This document shows, one piece after another, positions 53,511 through 63,454 of a DNA stretch of 64,000 nucleotides (positions are counted from its first letter, which is position 1; each line of letters opens with the position of its first letter). A model generated the notes under the pieces. It did not search any database, was not told the DNA's origin, and saw nothing but the letters and a program-made list of their open reading frames with translations. The DNA is taken from NCBI GenBank assembly GCA_035570235.1, contig DATMML010000064.1:1-64000 (forward strand), given 5' to 3'. This DNA is from Vicinamibacteria bacterium (GTDB lineage: Bacteria > Acidobacteriota > Vicinamibacteria > Fen-336). Made by a program: the position numbers and the translations under genes.

Positions 53511-55202
53511 ATGGCCCAAAAGAAGGATCGGACTGGTAACGCCGGTTCCAAGTCTCGGGTGCCGCTCCCCGGCAGCGAGCGTAGCCCCCTGCGGAGTGCG
53601 AAAGTCGTTGGCAGCGTCGACCCCGATCTGAGAGTTGAGATCACCCTCCAGCTGCGGCGGCGCACCGGAAGCCAGCTGGAGCAGAGGGTGAGCCAAATGG
53701 CGACCCAGCGGCTCGACGAACGAACCTACCTGACGCGCGAGGAGCTCGGACGGCTTGGGGGTGCGGAACAAGCCGACATTTCGGCCATTGACGCCTTTGC
53801 TCACGATCACAACCTAAGTGTCTCGGAAGTCAGTATCGCTAGGCGAACCGTAAAGCTCGTGGGAAGGGTGGCGGACTTGAGCACCGCCTTTGGCGTAACC
53901 CTGAAACGCTACCGGGCGGGCGCCGTCAGTTATCGAGGCCGCCGGGGTCCCATCTACCTGCCAAAGGAGCTTGCCGGCGTGGTCGAACGGGTTCTCGGGC
54001 TGGACGACCGGCCGGCGGTCACGCCTCACTATCGAGTCCTGCGCAGTGTCAAGGGTCGACAGAAGGGAGGGCAAAGGAAGGACTCGGCGCACGGCTCCCT
54101 GCGCAGCTTCTCGCCGCTTGAGGTCGCAAAGCTCTACAACTTTCCCGCTGGTCTCGACGGGACCGGTCAAACAATCGGGCTCATCGAGCTGAACGACGTC
54201 AACAACAAGGGCAGCGCGACGGGTGCTGGTTACAGCAAGACGGACCTTGATTCCTACTTTGCAGGACTGGGCCTCGCAACGCCCAACGTCAACGCGGTAG
54301 GGGTGGACGGGGGTGCCAACGTTCCCGGGCCAGACCTGAACGCGGACAGTGAGGTCACGCTCGACATTGAAGTCGCGGGTGCAGTGGCACCGAAAGCAAA
54401 CATCGTCGTGTATTTCGGCACCAACACGACGGACGGTTTCATCCAGGCACTCACTTCGGCCATCCATGACGATGTTCGAAAGCCCTCGCTCATCTCAATC
54501 AGCTGGGGTGGGCCGGAGGAGTCTTCCACGCAACAGTTGCTCACCGGGCTCGATCAGGCGCTACAGGAGGCAGCGGCTGTCGGTGTGACGGTGTGCGCTG
54601 CCGCGGGCGACAACGGCTCGGCAGACATGGACAAAAGCGAGTGGGATGGGGTGACACACGCGGACTTCCCTGCCTCCAGCCCCTGGGCTCTTGGGTGTGG
54701 GGGGACGACCCTGCAGGCGACCGGCTCGGGGAGCAGCGAAACCGTTTGGAACGGGGGCCCTCAGGGCGGCGCCACCGGTGGCGGCGTAAGCAACGTTTTT
54801 GCCAGACCGGCGTACCAACTGAAAGTCAACGTTCCCCAACAGAGCAAGGGAGGCAGGGGACTTCCCGACGTCTCGGGAAATGCCGATCCGGCATCGGGAT
54901 ATCAGGTGCTCATTCAGGGCGCTTCGAAGGTGCTTGGGGGAACCAGTGCCGTAGCGCCCCTTTGGGCTGGCCTTCTGGCCCTCATTAGTCAGCAGCGCGC
55001 TGGTAAAGGCAAGGGGCCGCTGGGCTTCCTAAACCCAATCCTCTACGGGCTGCCCAGTTCGGCAAACGCCTTTCAAGATGTTGTGAATGGAAACAACGAC
55101 ATCTTTGGGACCCTTCGAGGCAAGTACCCGGCCGGCCCGGGGTGGGATCCGTGTACCGGGCTCGGCACTCCAAACGGCACGAACCTGTCGGCCGCCTTGT
55201 AG
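53511..55202 (+). CDS. Sedolisin/kumamolisin-type serine-carboxyl peptidase (S53)
   Basis: 563 aa. Residues 30-190 form a pro-kumamolisin-like propeptide (LDERTYLTREELGRLG, VKLVGRVADLSTAFGVTLKR). The catalytic domain has E281 and D285 in SEVTLDIEVAG and the nucleophile S479 in GGTSAVAPLWAG, so the Glu-Asp-Ser set is complete; GNNDIFG and GWDPCTGLGTPNG form the calcium site. Sedolisins are acid-active endopeptidases. No signal peptide is present, which is unusual for an exported protease but is also seen in other members. The gene stands alone. Confidence 0.92.
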   Translation: MAQKKDRTGNAGSKSRVPLPGSERSPLRSAKVVGSVDPDLRVEITLQLRRRTGSQLEQRVSQMATQRLDERTYLTREELGRLGGAEQADISAIDAFAHDHNLSVSEVSIARRTVKLVGRVADLSTAFGVTLKRYRAGAVSYRGRRGPIYLPKELAGVVERVLGLDDRPAVTPHYRVLRSVKGRQKGGQRKDSAHGSLRSFSPLEVAKLYNFPAGLDGTGQTIGLIELNDVNNKGSATGAGYSKTDLDSYFAGLGLATPNVNAVGVDGGANVPGPDLNADSEVTLDIEVAGAVAPKANIVVYFGTNTTDGFIQALTSAIHDDVRKPSLISISWGGPEESSTQQLLTGLDQALQEAAAVGVTVCAAAGDNGSADMDKSEWDGVTHADFPASSPWALGCGGTTLQATGSGSSETVWNGGPQGGATGGGVSNVFARPAYQLKVNVPQQSKGGRGLPDVSGNADPASGYQVLIQGASKVLGGTSAVAPLWAGLLALISQQRAGKGKGPLGFLNPILYGLPSSANAFQDVVNGNNDIFGTLRGKYPAGPGWDPCTGLGTPNGTNLSAAL

Positions 55203-55351
55203 CGTCTCAATTTGGCTTGGCTGCGGTCCCCGGGGTTGGGACTCATTTAGGAGTCATGGGTCTACACAATCGATGTTCAGTGACTGACGAGCCCGAGAGA
55301 CCGGGCGCGTGGTACAGGCGCGTGTCGCCTCGATCGGCCGCACCGCCACGC

Positions 55352-56581
55352 ATGGCGCAGCTCCTTGGAGCATTGGGCTTCGCGCTTGCCCTGCTCCCTA
55401 CCGCTGGCGCCCAGGAGATCGTGACCGCCGTCACCATCAACAACGACGGTGCATCTGCGCAGGCTGCCCGGGCGCTGGCTGCCGGGAGCCTTCCCGACAC
55501 TAGGGGTACTCCTTCTAGTTCGCCCCCATGTCCCCTCGAAGAACCTCGGGTCCTCCCGCCCCAGCCCGTGTCTCACCCCAACCCCAACGTGCTGGAACGC
55601 TCGACCTTGTTTTTCGGCGGGCACGGACTGGTCGTCGAAGCCCAGATCGCTCCCCACCTCTTCTTCTATGACACGGTGAAGAAGATCTATGACCTCAAGT
55701 GCGGCCATAGCACTCGCGTCTCCGCGATCTCATTCACTCCAATGATTCGCCTTCGCAATCGGAGTGACACTTCCGACCCCATCAAGACGCTCTCCTGGAT
55801 GCCAAAGTTCGATGCCCAGGTCGTCTGGGCGAAGAGAGTCGATCCTTTCCACAGTCGCATGTTCACGCTGCACGGCACCATTGGGCACCATTCGAATGGC
55901 CAAGACGAGTGCATCTATTCACCTGGGATTTTGGACCGCGCGGATTTGTGCCGAGTACCAAGCCGAATTCAAGACGTGAGGATCAATTATCCGAACGGGA
56001 GCTTTTCTACAAACTACTTTCGCCTGGGCTTGGTCTCGAAACGGTACTACTTGAGCCAGACCCCCGACCCGGACCAGCCAACCGTCGACCCGGTGAAGCA
56101 CACGTTTGCCGTAGGAGCCTATGGAGAATTTCATCCCGGTTGGTTTCACCCCTTCGGCATCTCCGCCCTCGACCCAGTGCTTCGGCCGCTGTACGGAGAC
56201 AATCGGGTGTCCGGCGTCGTCGAATACGAAAGCAGAATCCTCGATGGTCACAAAATCGTGTCCGGCTCCGCCAGGCTGACCGGATTGATTTCTTACATCG
56301 ACAAGATTGCCTCTGGTCCGCCCGCTACGTTTGTGTCGCAGCCCAACGCCCCGCTCAATGCTCTCTACTCGCCTGGCAACGGATCCTCACGTCTGGCCAT
56401 CTTCCTCGAGGCGGCTTGGAACCCCGATTGGCTCCGCGGGTGGGGGCTCGATGTCCGATACTACCGAGGACAGGACTACTACAACCTATTGTTCATTCAG
56501 GACATCCACTGGTTTCAAGCCGGCATCGTCTTCGATGCCGCGGAATTCGAGCCCTTCAAGAAGCTGGGTTTCGGCAAGTGA
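55352..56581 (+). CDS. Outer-membrane phospholipase A-like barrel protein
   Basis: 409 aa from ATG 55352, directly before a signal peptide (ends TAGAQ); an in-frame ATG at 55256 follows AGGAG too closely. The mature protein has alternating hydrophobic strands ending in a beta barrel. H179-H-S181-N-G in IGHHSNGQDE resembles the H-x-S-N-G motif of outer-membrane phospholipase A, followed by a second polar strand (NGSFSTNYFRLGLVSKRYYL). The similarity is limited to this motif region, so lipase activity is an inference. It is followed by a lipoprotein of the metallo-beta-lactamase fold and a phospholipase-C-like gene. Confidence 0.6.
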   Translation: MAQLLGALGFALALLPTAGAQEIVTAVTINNDGASAQAARALAAGSLPDTRGTPSSSPPCPLEEPRVLPPQPVSHPNPNVLERSTLFFGGHGLVVEAQIAPHLFFYDTVKKIYDLKCGHSTRVSAISFTPMIRLRNRSDTSDPIKTLSWMPKFDAQVVWAKRVDPFHSRMFTLHGTIGHHSNGQDECIYSPGILDRADLCRVPSRIQDVRINYPNGSFSTNYFRLGLVSKRYYLSQTPDPDQPTVDPVKHTFAVGAYGEFHPGWFHPFGISALDPVLRPLYGDNRVSGVVEYESRILDGHKIVSGSARLTGLISYIDKIASGPPATFVSQPNAPLNALYSPGNGSSRLAIFLEAAWNPDWLRGWGLDVRYYRGQDYYNLLFIQDIHWFQAGIVFDAAEFEPFKKLGFGK

Positions 56582-56673
56582 GACTGCGCAACGCCCCTTT
56601 CCCGCGAGCGCCCAACCATTCGAGCGATGCTTCTTTGCCTCAAGCTGGGCAGCCGACTGGCGGGGTCCCATCA

Positions 56674-57852
56674 ATGTGGGCGCTTGAGGCGGCACCGCCA
56701 GGGGCGGGGCCGCCGGACCCCCGTGGGCCCACTCAGACTCACGTCGCGGCCGGGCATCTTACAGAGAGGCAAAGAGGCACGATTCGCAGGCATCTCCTGG
56801 GCGTGGTGACCACGCTCGCTTCCCTAACGCTTGGCTGTTTGCCGCATGCCCTCGAGAAGAACGACGAGACTCCCGATCCCAACAGGGTCCAGGTGCGCTT
56901 CCTCGGAGTGGGTGGATTTCTAATCAGGAGAGGCACTGACGTTCTTATGTTTGGCCCCCTTTACTCGAGCCCCGACCCGATAAGCCTCACCGGGAAGATC
57001 ACTCCGCGGACGCCCACGCTGGATCACTTCTATGCCGCTCACCACATCAACGATGCCGCCACGGACCTGCGGGCTATCCTGGTAGGCCACGCTCACTATG
57101 ACCACCTCATGGACGTTCCTTATTTCATGGCGAAGGCTCCGCAGGCCTACGTCATCGGCAGTGTCACGACCAGGCGCCTGCTCGCCGGCTACCCGGGGCT
57201 TGGGCCGCGCGTTGTAGCGCTCAATGAGGCAGGCCACAACTACGTCGACTTCACCAACTGCGCCAGCGAACCGGTGCTCCCCGGGTGTGTCACTTGGCCG
57301 GGCGATCGTGGCGGTCCGTATGACATCCCGGGTACCCAGGGGCGCATCCGCGTGCGTGCGTACTGCTCCAAGCACCCACCCCAAGTGCTGCACGCCATTC
57401 ATTTCTGGCCCGGGTGCCTGCCCGCGGACCTGGTGTCCCCGCCCTTGAGAGCTGAGGACTACTTGGAGGGGGAGGTGCTCGCCTACCTCATCGACTTCAT
57501 GCAGTCGGGCCAACCGGCCTTCCGGATCTACTACCAAGATGCTCCGGTCGGAGGCCAGATGGCCCAGATGCCGGGGGCGGTCATTGCTGAGCGGGCCGTC
57601 GACCTAGCTCTCCTCTGCACGGGAAACTATGACGCTGTCGACCGACCCGAAGGGATCGTCTCCAGCCTTCAAGCCCGTGAAGTCATCCTTCATCATTGGG
57701 AAGACTTCTTCGACCCCACGCACCTCACACTCACTACGATCCCGGGACTGAATGTGGACAGGTACCAGAGTCGGGTTGCTACTCAGCTTGCTGGCCACCC
57801 GGAGCGCGTCCACGTCCTGACGCCTGGGCTACTCCGGAACTTCCCACGCTAG
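56674..57852 (+). CDS. Metallo-beta-lactamase-fold lipoprotein
   Basis: 392 aa if ATG 56674 is used; about 48 residues then precede a lipobox region (TLASLTLGC), so a start nearer the signal peptide may be correct, but no good codon is visible. The zinc motif H-x-H-x-D-H (VGHAHYDHLMDVPY) is clear, with further His residues downstream (GHNYVDFTN, ILHHWEDFFDPTH). Predicted hydrolase held at the outer side of a membrane; substrate unknown. It follows the outer-membrane phospholipase-like gene on the same strand. Confidence 0.75.
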   Translation: MWALEAAPPGAGPPDPRGPTQTHVAAGHLTERQRGTIRRHLLGVVTTLASLTLGCLPHALEKNDETPDPNRVQVRFLGVGGFLIRRGTDVLMFGPLYSSPDPISLTGKITPRTPTLDHFYAAHHINDAATDLRAILVGHAHYDHLMDVPYFMAKAPQAYVIGSVTTRRLLAGYPGLGPRVVALNEAGHNYVDFTNCASEPVLPGCVTWPGDRGGPYDIPGTQGRIRVRAYCSKHPPQVLHAIHFWPGCLPADLVSPPLRAEDYLEGEVLAYLIDFMQSGQPAFRIYYQDAPVGGQMAQMPGAVIAERAVDLALLCTGNYDAVDRPEGIVSSLQAREVILHHWEDFFDPTHLTLTTIPGLNVDRYQSRVATQLAGHPERVHVLTPGLLRNFPR

Positions 57853-58384
57853 CGATCGATCGTGGCGATACCGAATCCACGAACGGCATGACTGATGGTC
57901 CCCACGGCCCCAAAGCACTTCTTCACACCTAGCCGGGGGGCTAGCCTCTTGCCTCTCGCGCTAGCCGCTATCGCGATCGGACGCGGCGATCCGCAGCCGG
58001 TCCATTCTGCCGCGCTGGGCCTGCGGCGCCCCTCGCGTGCCGCCGGCCTAGAAGGCCGACGGCGGCGAAAGGCGGACGACCGGGCAGGTTCCTTCCCCGC
58101 TCGCCGCGGCCGGCCGGATCCAAGCAGCCCGCACCGACACCACCGTCAAGCTGCGCGTTTCACGCTGGCCTCACACGTCCAGGGTCTCCCAGACGGCGGT
58201 CACGGCTGTTCCAGGTCAGCCTGCGGCGAGCCAGGATATCCCGCTCCGAATAAGCCGGGCGAGCGAACGGCTGAGGTTGGCGCGCGATCGGCCATCACAC
58301 ATTCGGACCCTCGCATCATCGTCGGCCAGGTCTCAACAGACCGCTCAGAAGACCTCGTGCCAGAGCTCTAGCAAGGAGGTAACA
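57853..58384. other. Intergenic stretch before the second phosphoesterase gene
   Basis: Frames on the plus strand run through it but lack motifs and a ribosome site. Nothing assignable. Confidence 0.4.
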
Positions 58385-59698
58385 ATGCCGGCCTTCGATT
58401 TCAGCAACCTGGATCGGGTGATTGTGCTCATGCTCGAGAACCGCTCGTTCGATCATGTCCTTGGGTCGTTGCGCCTTGAGGGCAAGAACGTCGACGGCAT
58501 CGACCCTTTCTTCTCTAATCTCGACTCCAAGGGTGTGAGGCATGCCGTCCGTCCAATCAGTGAGACGACGCGGGCAAGCTCGTTTGCGCCCGACGTTCCG
58601 CATGACGCCGACTCGGTCGCCATCCAGATGGACAAGATGGGGGGCTTCATTCAGGCCTATGAGCGTGTCGCCCCGGCGCCGACCTCACCTCAGGACGTCC
58701 TAGCCTATTACACCCGGAAGGAGCTGCCGATAACCTACTTCCTGGCTGACGAGTTCACGGTGTGCGACCGCTGGTTTTCCGCGATTCCAACCGACACGAT
58801 TCCCAACCGCCTCTACAGTGTCTGCGGGCACTCCAACGGCCTGCGGGGTGGGCCAAAGGATCACTTCCTAGACATGACATCCATCTTCGACTTTCTGGAT
58901 GGCGATTGGGCCGTCTACGCCGGTGCGCTGCCCCTCATCCTCTTGATCGGCAATCTTACAAAACACATCGGAAACGCTTTTCACATCCGAAAACTCCAGG
59001 ACTTCGTGCGAGACGCACAGCGAGGCGACCTACCAAGAGTGACCTGGATCGAACCCGTTTACGACTATGCAGCACACATCCCAACGCGGCCCTTTGGCGA
59101 ACCAAACGACGATCATCCGCCCGACAGGATCGAGCTTGGGCAGAAGCTCATTGCCGAGGTCTACGGCGCCCTAATCTCCAATCCGGATGTGTGGAACAAG
59201 AGCGTGCTGATCGTGACCTACGATGAGCACGGAGGGTTCTTCGATCACGTCCAACCCCCGGATCTCGCCCCCGAGGAGGTCCAAGCCGACCGGTTCACGA
59301 CCTACGGCCTGCGAGTCCCGGCGATCATCGTTTCTCCATTCGCCGAGCGGGGAGCTGTCGTGTCAGCTCGGTTCGACCACTGTTCCATCCTGAAGTTCAT
59401 CTTGGAATGGTTCAAATTGCCGATGTTCGGGTCCAGGATCGCCTCCGCGAACATCAGCAGTGTCGCTGCCGCCCTGAGCGCCACGGCACGCAGCGATCGA
59501 CCCAGTGCCCCGCCGCCTCCGGTTCTTCAACCTGCTAGGGCTCGAGCCTTGACGGCGGAGCCGTCGGCCCCCCCCAGCGACTTCGCGCTGCACTTGGACG
59601 CCCTCCGACTCGCGCTGCAAGACAAGGACCCAGCGGGCTTTACTGCTGGGTTTCCGGAACTAGTGAATACCCCTCCGATCGCACCGAAGGAGCAGTGA
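58385..59698 (+). CDS. Phospholipase C / phosphoesterase-like protein, second copy
   Basis: 437 aa; ATG 58385 follows AAGGAGG at a good distance. PF04185 motifs are complete: VIVLMLENRSFDHVLGSL, AIPTDTIPNRLYSVCGHSNG, TYDEHGGFFDHVQPP and IIVSPFAERGAVVS. No signal peptide is evident. The C-terminus carries a proline/alanine-rich linker and a short helical tail. This copy keeps ENRSFD, unlike the first copy at 14785 with ENHCFD; conversely it has TDTIPNR where the first has PSSPNH. Metal-dependent phosphoester or phospholipid hydrolysis is expected. Confidence 0.88.
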   Translation: MPAFDFSNLDRVIVLMLENRSFDHVLGSLRLEGKNVDGIDPFFSNLDSKGVRHAVRPISETTRASSFAPDVPHDADSVAIQMDKMGGFIQAYERVAPAPTSPQDVLAYYTRKELPITYFLADEFTVCDRWFSAIPTDTIPNRLYSVCGHSNGLRGGPKDHFLDMTSIFDFLDGDWAVYAGALPLILLIGNLTKHIGNAFHIRKLQDFVRDAQRGDLPRVTWIEPVYDYAAHIPTRPFGEPNDDHPPDRIELGQKLIAEVYGALISNPDVWNKSVLIVTYDEHGGFFDHVQPPDLAPEEVQADRFTTYGLRVPAIIVSPFAERGAVVSARFDHCSILKFILEWFKLPMFGSRIASANISSVAAALSATARSDRPSAPPPPVLQPARARALTAEPSAPPSDFALHLDALRLALQDKDPAGFTAGFPELVNTPPIAPKEQ

Positions 59699-59797
59699 GT
59701 TGCCCAGGATACGGAAGGGTGAAGCGGCCGGACGTGCCTCCGGACGTCGACGGGCAACGGTCTTGAGCCCAACCCGTGTGCATACTCCGCTACGACT

Positions 59798-59818
59798 CCG
59801 AGGAGCGACACTCCTCGG
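59798..59818. terminator. Perfect 8-bp hairpin after the phosphoesterase gene
   Basis: CCGAGGAG and CTCCTCGG pair around a CGACA loop, 100 bp after the stop. No T-run. The rest of 59699-59990 is featureless. Confidence 0.45.
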
Positions 59819-59990
59819 GCCGCTGGCCGCCTCAAGCTATGGTCCAAAGTGATCCCCGCGGACCACCAGAGCCGAATGTCGGAGGCAATCCGGCTTTGGT
59901 ACTTCGTCAGGGTCCTGGCACTGGGCTACCCCTTAGCGCATTCGTCTGACCATGCGGGCCCTGAGTCACGTGGTCCAAGGAGAAGAGTGA

Positions 59991-60308
59991 ATGAAAACCC
60001 TGGCTAAGTGGGCTTTCCTCGGAGGGTTGGTTCTGGCCGTGATCGTGGCTTTGTTGATCCAGGGGAACATCGTCCCCTGGTTCGTGGCGGGTCTCGGTTT
60101 GGTCGTGGGCTTCCTGAAGGTCGGGCTGAGCGACGTTCAGAGCTTCCTTGTGGCTGGCACCGGCCTGACGGTGGCGTTGATCGCCATTCAGGCCCAGCCC
60201 TACAACCCGGGATGGCTTACCGCGATCGTGCTCTACGAGAAGGTCTTCGTCACTCACGCTTTGCTCGTGGTTTCGCTTTTGGCCTTCTTCAGGACGGCCA
60301 CGCGCTGA
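59991..60308 (+). CDS. Small membrane protein of unknown function
   Basis: 105 aa with three to four hydrophobic segments (about 5-23, 28-46, 50-67, 80-100). AAGGAG lies about nine bases before the ATG. The sequence GNIVPWFVAGLGLVVGFLKV with AIVLYEKVFVTHALLVV looks like a conserved small integral membrane protein, but no family is recognized. It stands alone between intergenic stretches. Confidence 0.7.
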   Translation: MKTLAKWAFLGGLVLAVIVALLIQGNIVPWFVAGLGLVVGFLKVGLSDVQSFLVAGTGLTVALIAIQAQPYNPGWLTAIVLYEKVFVTHALLVVSLLAFFRTATR

Positions 60309-60913
60309 TTGACAGTGGAGTCGGCTTCCACCAATGCAAATACTGGAAGTTTCTAGACACGGGGAGGGCTCGCCGCCGGTGCTTAACCTCGGGCTGATGG
60401 CGATTCCGGAGACGGTCGAGTTGCCCGACCGGGAAAAGGGAGTTTTCGGGCAACCGGCCGAGGACCATCGGCTAGGGCTCTCAGGGGAGCTTGCCGAGCC
60501 AAGGGGCCGCGACGCGGCCGCTCCAACTCTCAAGACACCCGCTGGCCCAGCCGCCTCCGAATTCGTCAAACCAGGCCCGAGTTTGCTGGATATCCAAGAT
60601 TCGTTTCCCCTTGACACGCATTGTAAGATGCCGCCGGGTTCCCTCCGAAAAAAGACCGATTTCACCTCGTTGAAGGGGATTAGTCCGCTGGACCCCTCTT
60701 CACCATTTCACCTACGCGTAGGTATGCCGATCTTTGGGCGAAGTTGGCACCTGTGCCCGAACCGCAAGCAGGCCCGCCAGCCTGCGCCCGTCGATCCAAA
60801 GCCTGGATCACTCTCCGTTAGACGACGGTGTGGGACACCGAAAGAGAATGTGTCGCGGCTCGCCCGGTTGCCCCAAGTCCACCCGCGGATCAGGAGTCGC
60901 GAGGAGCACGACT
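60309..60913. other. Intergenic stretch before the cytochrome gene
   Basis: No gene-like frame with a start site was recognized. Confidence 0.4.
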
Positions 60914-63442
60914 ATGGGTATGAACGGCGGCGGTAGAGCCCGGTCACTGGCCGCGCTACTGCTGATTGCTCTGGCAAACTTTGTTGGCTGCAACCGCGCG
61001 CCCGAGCCTGGCCAGGTGCTCGACGAAGCGCGCCTGGCGAACCGTCCAGCGGAATCGTTCCCGGCCGCCGATGAGGACTACTTCCGCCACATGGACGGCG
61101 ATGTGGTGCTAACCTCGGATGAGATCAAGGGGCGCAACACCTGGCTCGTCTGGACCGGGGGCAACGACCGCTTCTGGGACGCGATCTCAAAGAAGAGCGT
61201 GGGAACGCTCGACTTCCTCAAGACGGTCTCCTCCCACCCCAAGCTCAAGTTCAGCCGTGATAACCGGTGGAACTATCTCGGCCTAGTGAACGAGCCCTGC
61301 TTCGAGAAGGCGAAGGGCCCCGACCCCCAGCGCTTCGGGCTGTGGCTCGACAAGCGTAGCGACCCTTGCCCAGCTGATCCGTTCGAGAACGAGAAGAAAT
61401 ACCCGGGCGTAGCGCTTGGCGCGCGTGGCAAGAACCTGCCCGTTGGCTCGTACTACGGCTACGGCACGGGCATCGTCGGACTGCGCCTCTTCCCAAACCC
61501 CGCCTTCGACCAGGCCGCCGCTCAGAAGTGGGATCCCGTCCGCTACTACGAGGACCCCAGCTACTACCTGTCGAAGAATCTCGTGAAGCCGTACCGCGTG
61601 GGCATGGCCTGCGCTTTTTGCCACGTGGGTCCGAACCCGGTGCACCCCCCGCGCAACCCCGAGAGCCCGGAGTGGGCGGACCTCAGCTCGAACGTCGGCG
61701 CCCAGTACTTCTGGATCGACCGCATCTTCTCCTGGGAAGCCGATCCGTCCAGCTTCCCCTACCAGCTGTTCCACACCTCGAGGCCGGGTGCCCTCGACAC
61801 CTCGCTGGTATCCACCGACTACATCAATAACCCCCGCACCATGAACGCCGTCTACTCATTGAAGGCACGCCTCGAGCACTCCAAACGCTGGGGCAAGGAG
61901 ACGCTCGCGGGTGGCGGCCTGCACAACGCGCAGTTCAACGACTACGTCAAGACCGGACCCCTCACGGAGTTCTTCCAGAGACCCGACACCGTCTGGACGC
62001 CGCGCGTGCTCAAGGATGGCAGCGATTCTGTCGGCGCGCTCGGGGCACTTAACCGTGTGTACCTCAACATCGGTCTGTTCAGCGAAGAGTGGCTGCTGCA
62101 CTTCAACGCCCTAGTGGGCGGCAAGCCTACCACGCGGATCGAAATCGCGGTGGCGCGCAAGAACTCGGCCTACTGGCTCGCTACCGAGGCCCAAACCCCG
62201 AACCTGGCCCTCTTCTTCCTGAATAGCACGGAGCCCCACAGGCTGAAGGATGGCCTGCGATTCCTGCAGAGCAATGCACCCGAACAACTCAAGCAGATCC
62301 CTGGCGGGCTCGACTACCTTCCTACTGAAATGCCAAGATTCGCCCGCGGCAAGCAGGTTTTCGCCGAGCGCTGCGCGCGCTGTCACTCGAGCAAGCTGCC
62401 CTCGCCCGCCATAGGCCTCGACCCCGACGGCTGCAACGGCGCGCAGTACCTGGGCTGCTGGAACCGGTACTGGGACTGGACCAAGACCGACGACTTCAAG
62501 CGGCAGATGGGGCAGATCGTCCAGGCTAAGGACTTCCTCGAGAACAACTTCCTCTCGAGCGAGTTCCGCGTGCCGGTCACACTACTGCAGACCAACGCTT
62601 GCAGCACCCTGGCCACGAACGCCATTGCTGGCAGCATTTGGGACAACTTCTCCTCGCAGTCCTACAAGGAACTGCCATCGGTCGGTGAGATCACAGTGCA
62701 CCACCCATATACCGGAGAGCCGTGGACCTACAAGATGCCGGCGGGGGGCCGGGGTTACACGCGTCCGGCCTCGCTTGTCAGCCTCTGGTCCACCGCACCC
62801 TTCCTCCTCAACAACAGCGTGGGTCTCTTTGACCCCAGCCCGTCCGTCGATGCCCGCCTGCGCTCTTTCCAGGACTCAATCGAGAAGATGCTGTGGCCCG
62901 AGAAAAGGGACAAGGACGACCTGCTCGGGGACAAGGTACCGGGCCGGATCGACCGCACCACGGCCACCAGCTACCTGCGCGTCCCGGCCGGCTTCCTGCC
63001 CAGCGCTCTACAGCCTCTGCTCGGTTGGGGAAGCCGCTGGTTGCCGGCAGTCTTCGGGGAGAGCGGCATCGAGATCGGGCCGATTCCCAAGGGCACGCCA
63101 GTGAACTTGCTCGCCAACCTAGAGCTAGTGTCGGCTTCGGACGATGCCGGCACGAGCTTGGTGCACGGCAAACAGGTGGTTGATCTTCTGGGCAAGGTCA
63201 AGCACGACCTAGAGGCACTGCCCGCGAACGCGACTGACGAACAAGCCAGGCAGGTCTTCGCCAACCTGGTCGGGAAGCTCAAAGACGGCCAGCCTGAGCC
63301 GGGGACGCTGCTCGCCCTCAGCAAATGCCCCGACTTCGTCGTGAACCGCGGCCACTACTTCGGCACCGACCGCTTCGCGGAGGAGCCCGGCCTCCGGGAC
63401 GACGACAAACGCGCTCTGATCGAGTTCCTGAAGACCTTCTGA
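60914..63442 (+). CDS. Diheme c-type cytochrome lipoprotein
   Basis: 842 aa; ATG 60914 follows GAGGAG. The N-terminus has a lipoprotein-like signal (ALLLIALANFVGC). Two heme-binding motifs are present: C233-A-F-C-H237 and C487-A-R-C-H491. Length and spacing resemble large diheme cytochromes such as rubber-oxygenase-like (RoxA) or peroxidase/MauG-related proteins, but no detailed match is claimed. The following gene (12 bp away) encodes a GMC oxidoreductase, which suggests that the cytochrome accepts electrons from it or takes part in the same oxidation. It is expected to be periplasmic or membrane anchored. Confidence 0.82.
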   Translation: MGMNGGGRARSLAALLLIALANFVGCNRAPEPGQVLDEARLANRPAESFPAADEDYFRHMDGDVVLTSDEIKGRNTWLVWTGGNDRFWDAISKKSVGTLDFLKTVSSHPKLKFSRDNRWNYLGLVNEPCFEKAKGPDPQRFGLWLDKRSDPCPADPFENEKKYPGVALGARGKNLPVGSYYGYGTGIVGLRLFPNPAFDQAAAQKWDPVRYYEDPSYYLSKNLVKPYRVGMACAFCHVGPNPVHPPRNPESPEWADLSSNVGAQYFWIDRIFSWEADPSSFPYQLFHTSRPGALDTSLVSTDYINNPRTMNAVYSLKARLEHSKRWGKETLAGGGLHNAQFNDYVKTGPLTEFFQRPDTVWTPRVLKDGSDSVGALGALNRVYLNIGLFSEEWLLHFNALVGGKPTTRIEIAVARKNSAYWLATEAQTPNLALFFLNSTEPHRLKDGLRFLQSNAPEQLKQIPGGLDYLPTEMPRFARGKQVFAERCARCHSSKLPSPAIGLDPDGCNGAQYLGCWNRYWDWTKTDDFKRQMGQIVQAKDFLENNFLSSEFRVPVTLLQTNACSTLATNAIAGSIWDNFSSQSYKELPSVGEITVHHPYTGEPWTYKMPAGGRGYTRPASLVSLWSTAPFLLNNSVGLFDPSPSVDARLRSFQDSIEKMLWPEKRDKDDLLGDKVPGRIDRTTATSYLRVPAGFLPSALQPLLGWGSRWLPAVFGESGIEIGPIPKGTPVNLLANLELVSASDDAGTSLVHGKQVVDLLGKVKHDLEALPANATDEQARQVFANLVGKLKDGQPEPGTLLALSKCPDFVVNRGHYFGTDRFAEEPGLRDDDKRALIEFLKTF

Positions 63443-63454
63443 GGAGGGCGAGCC

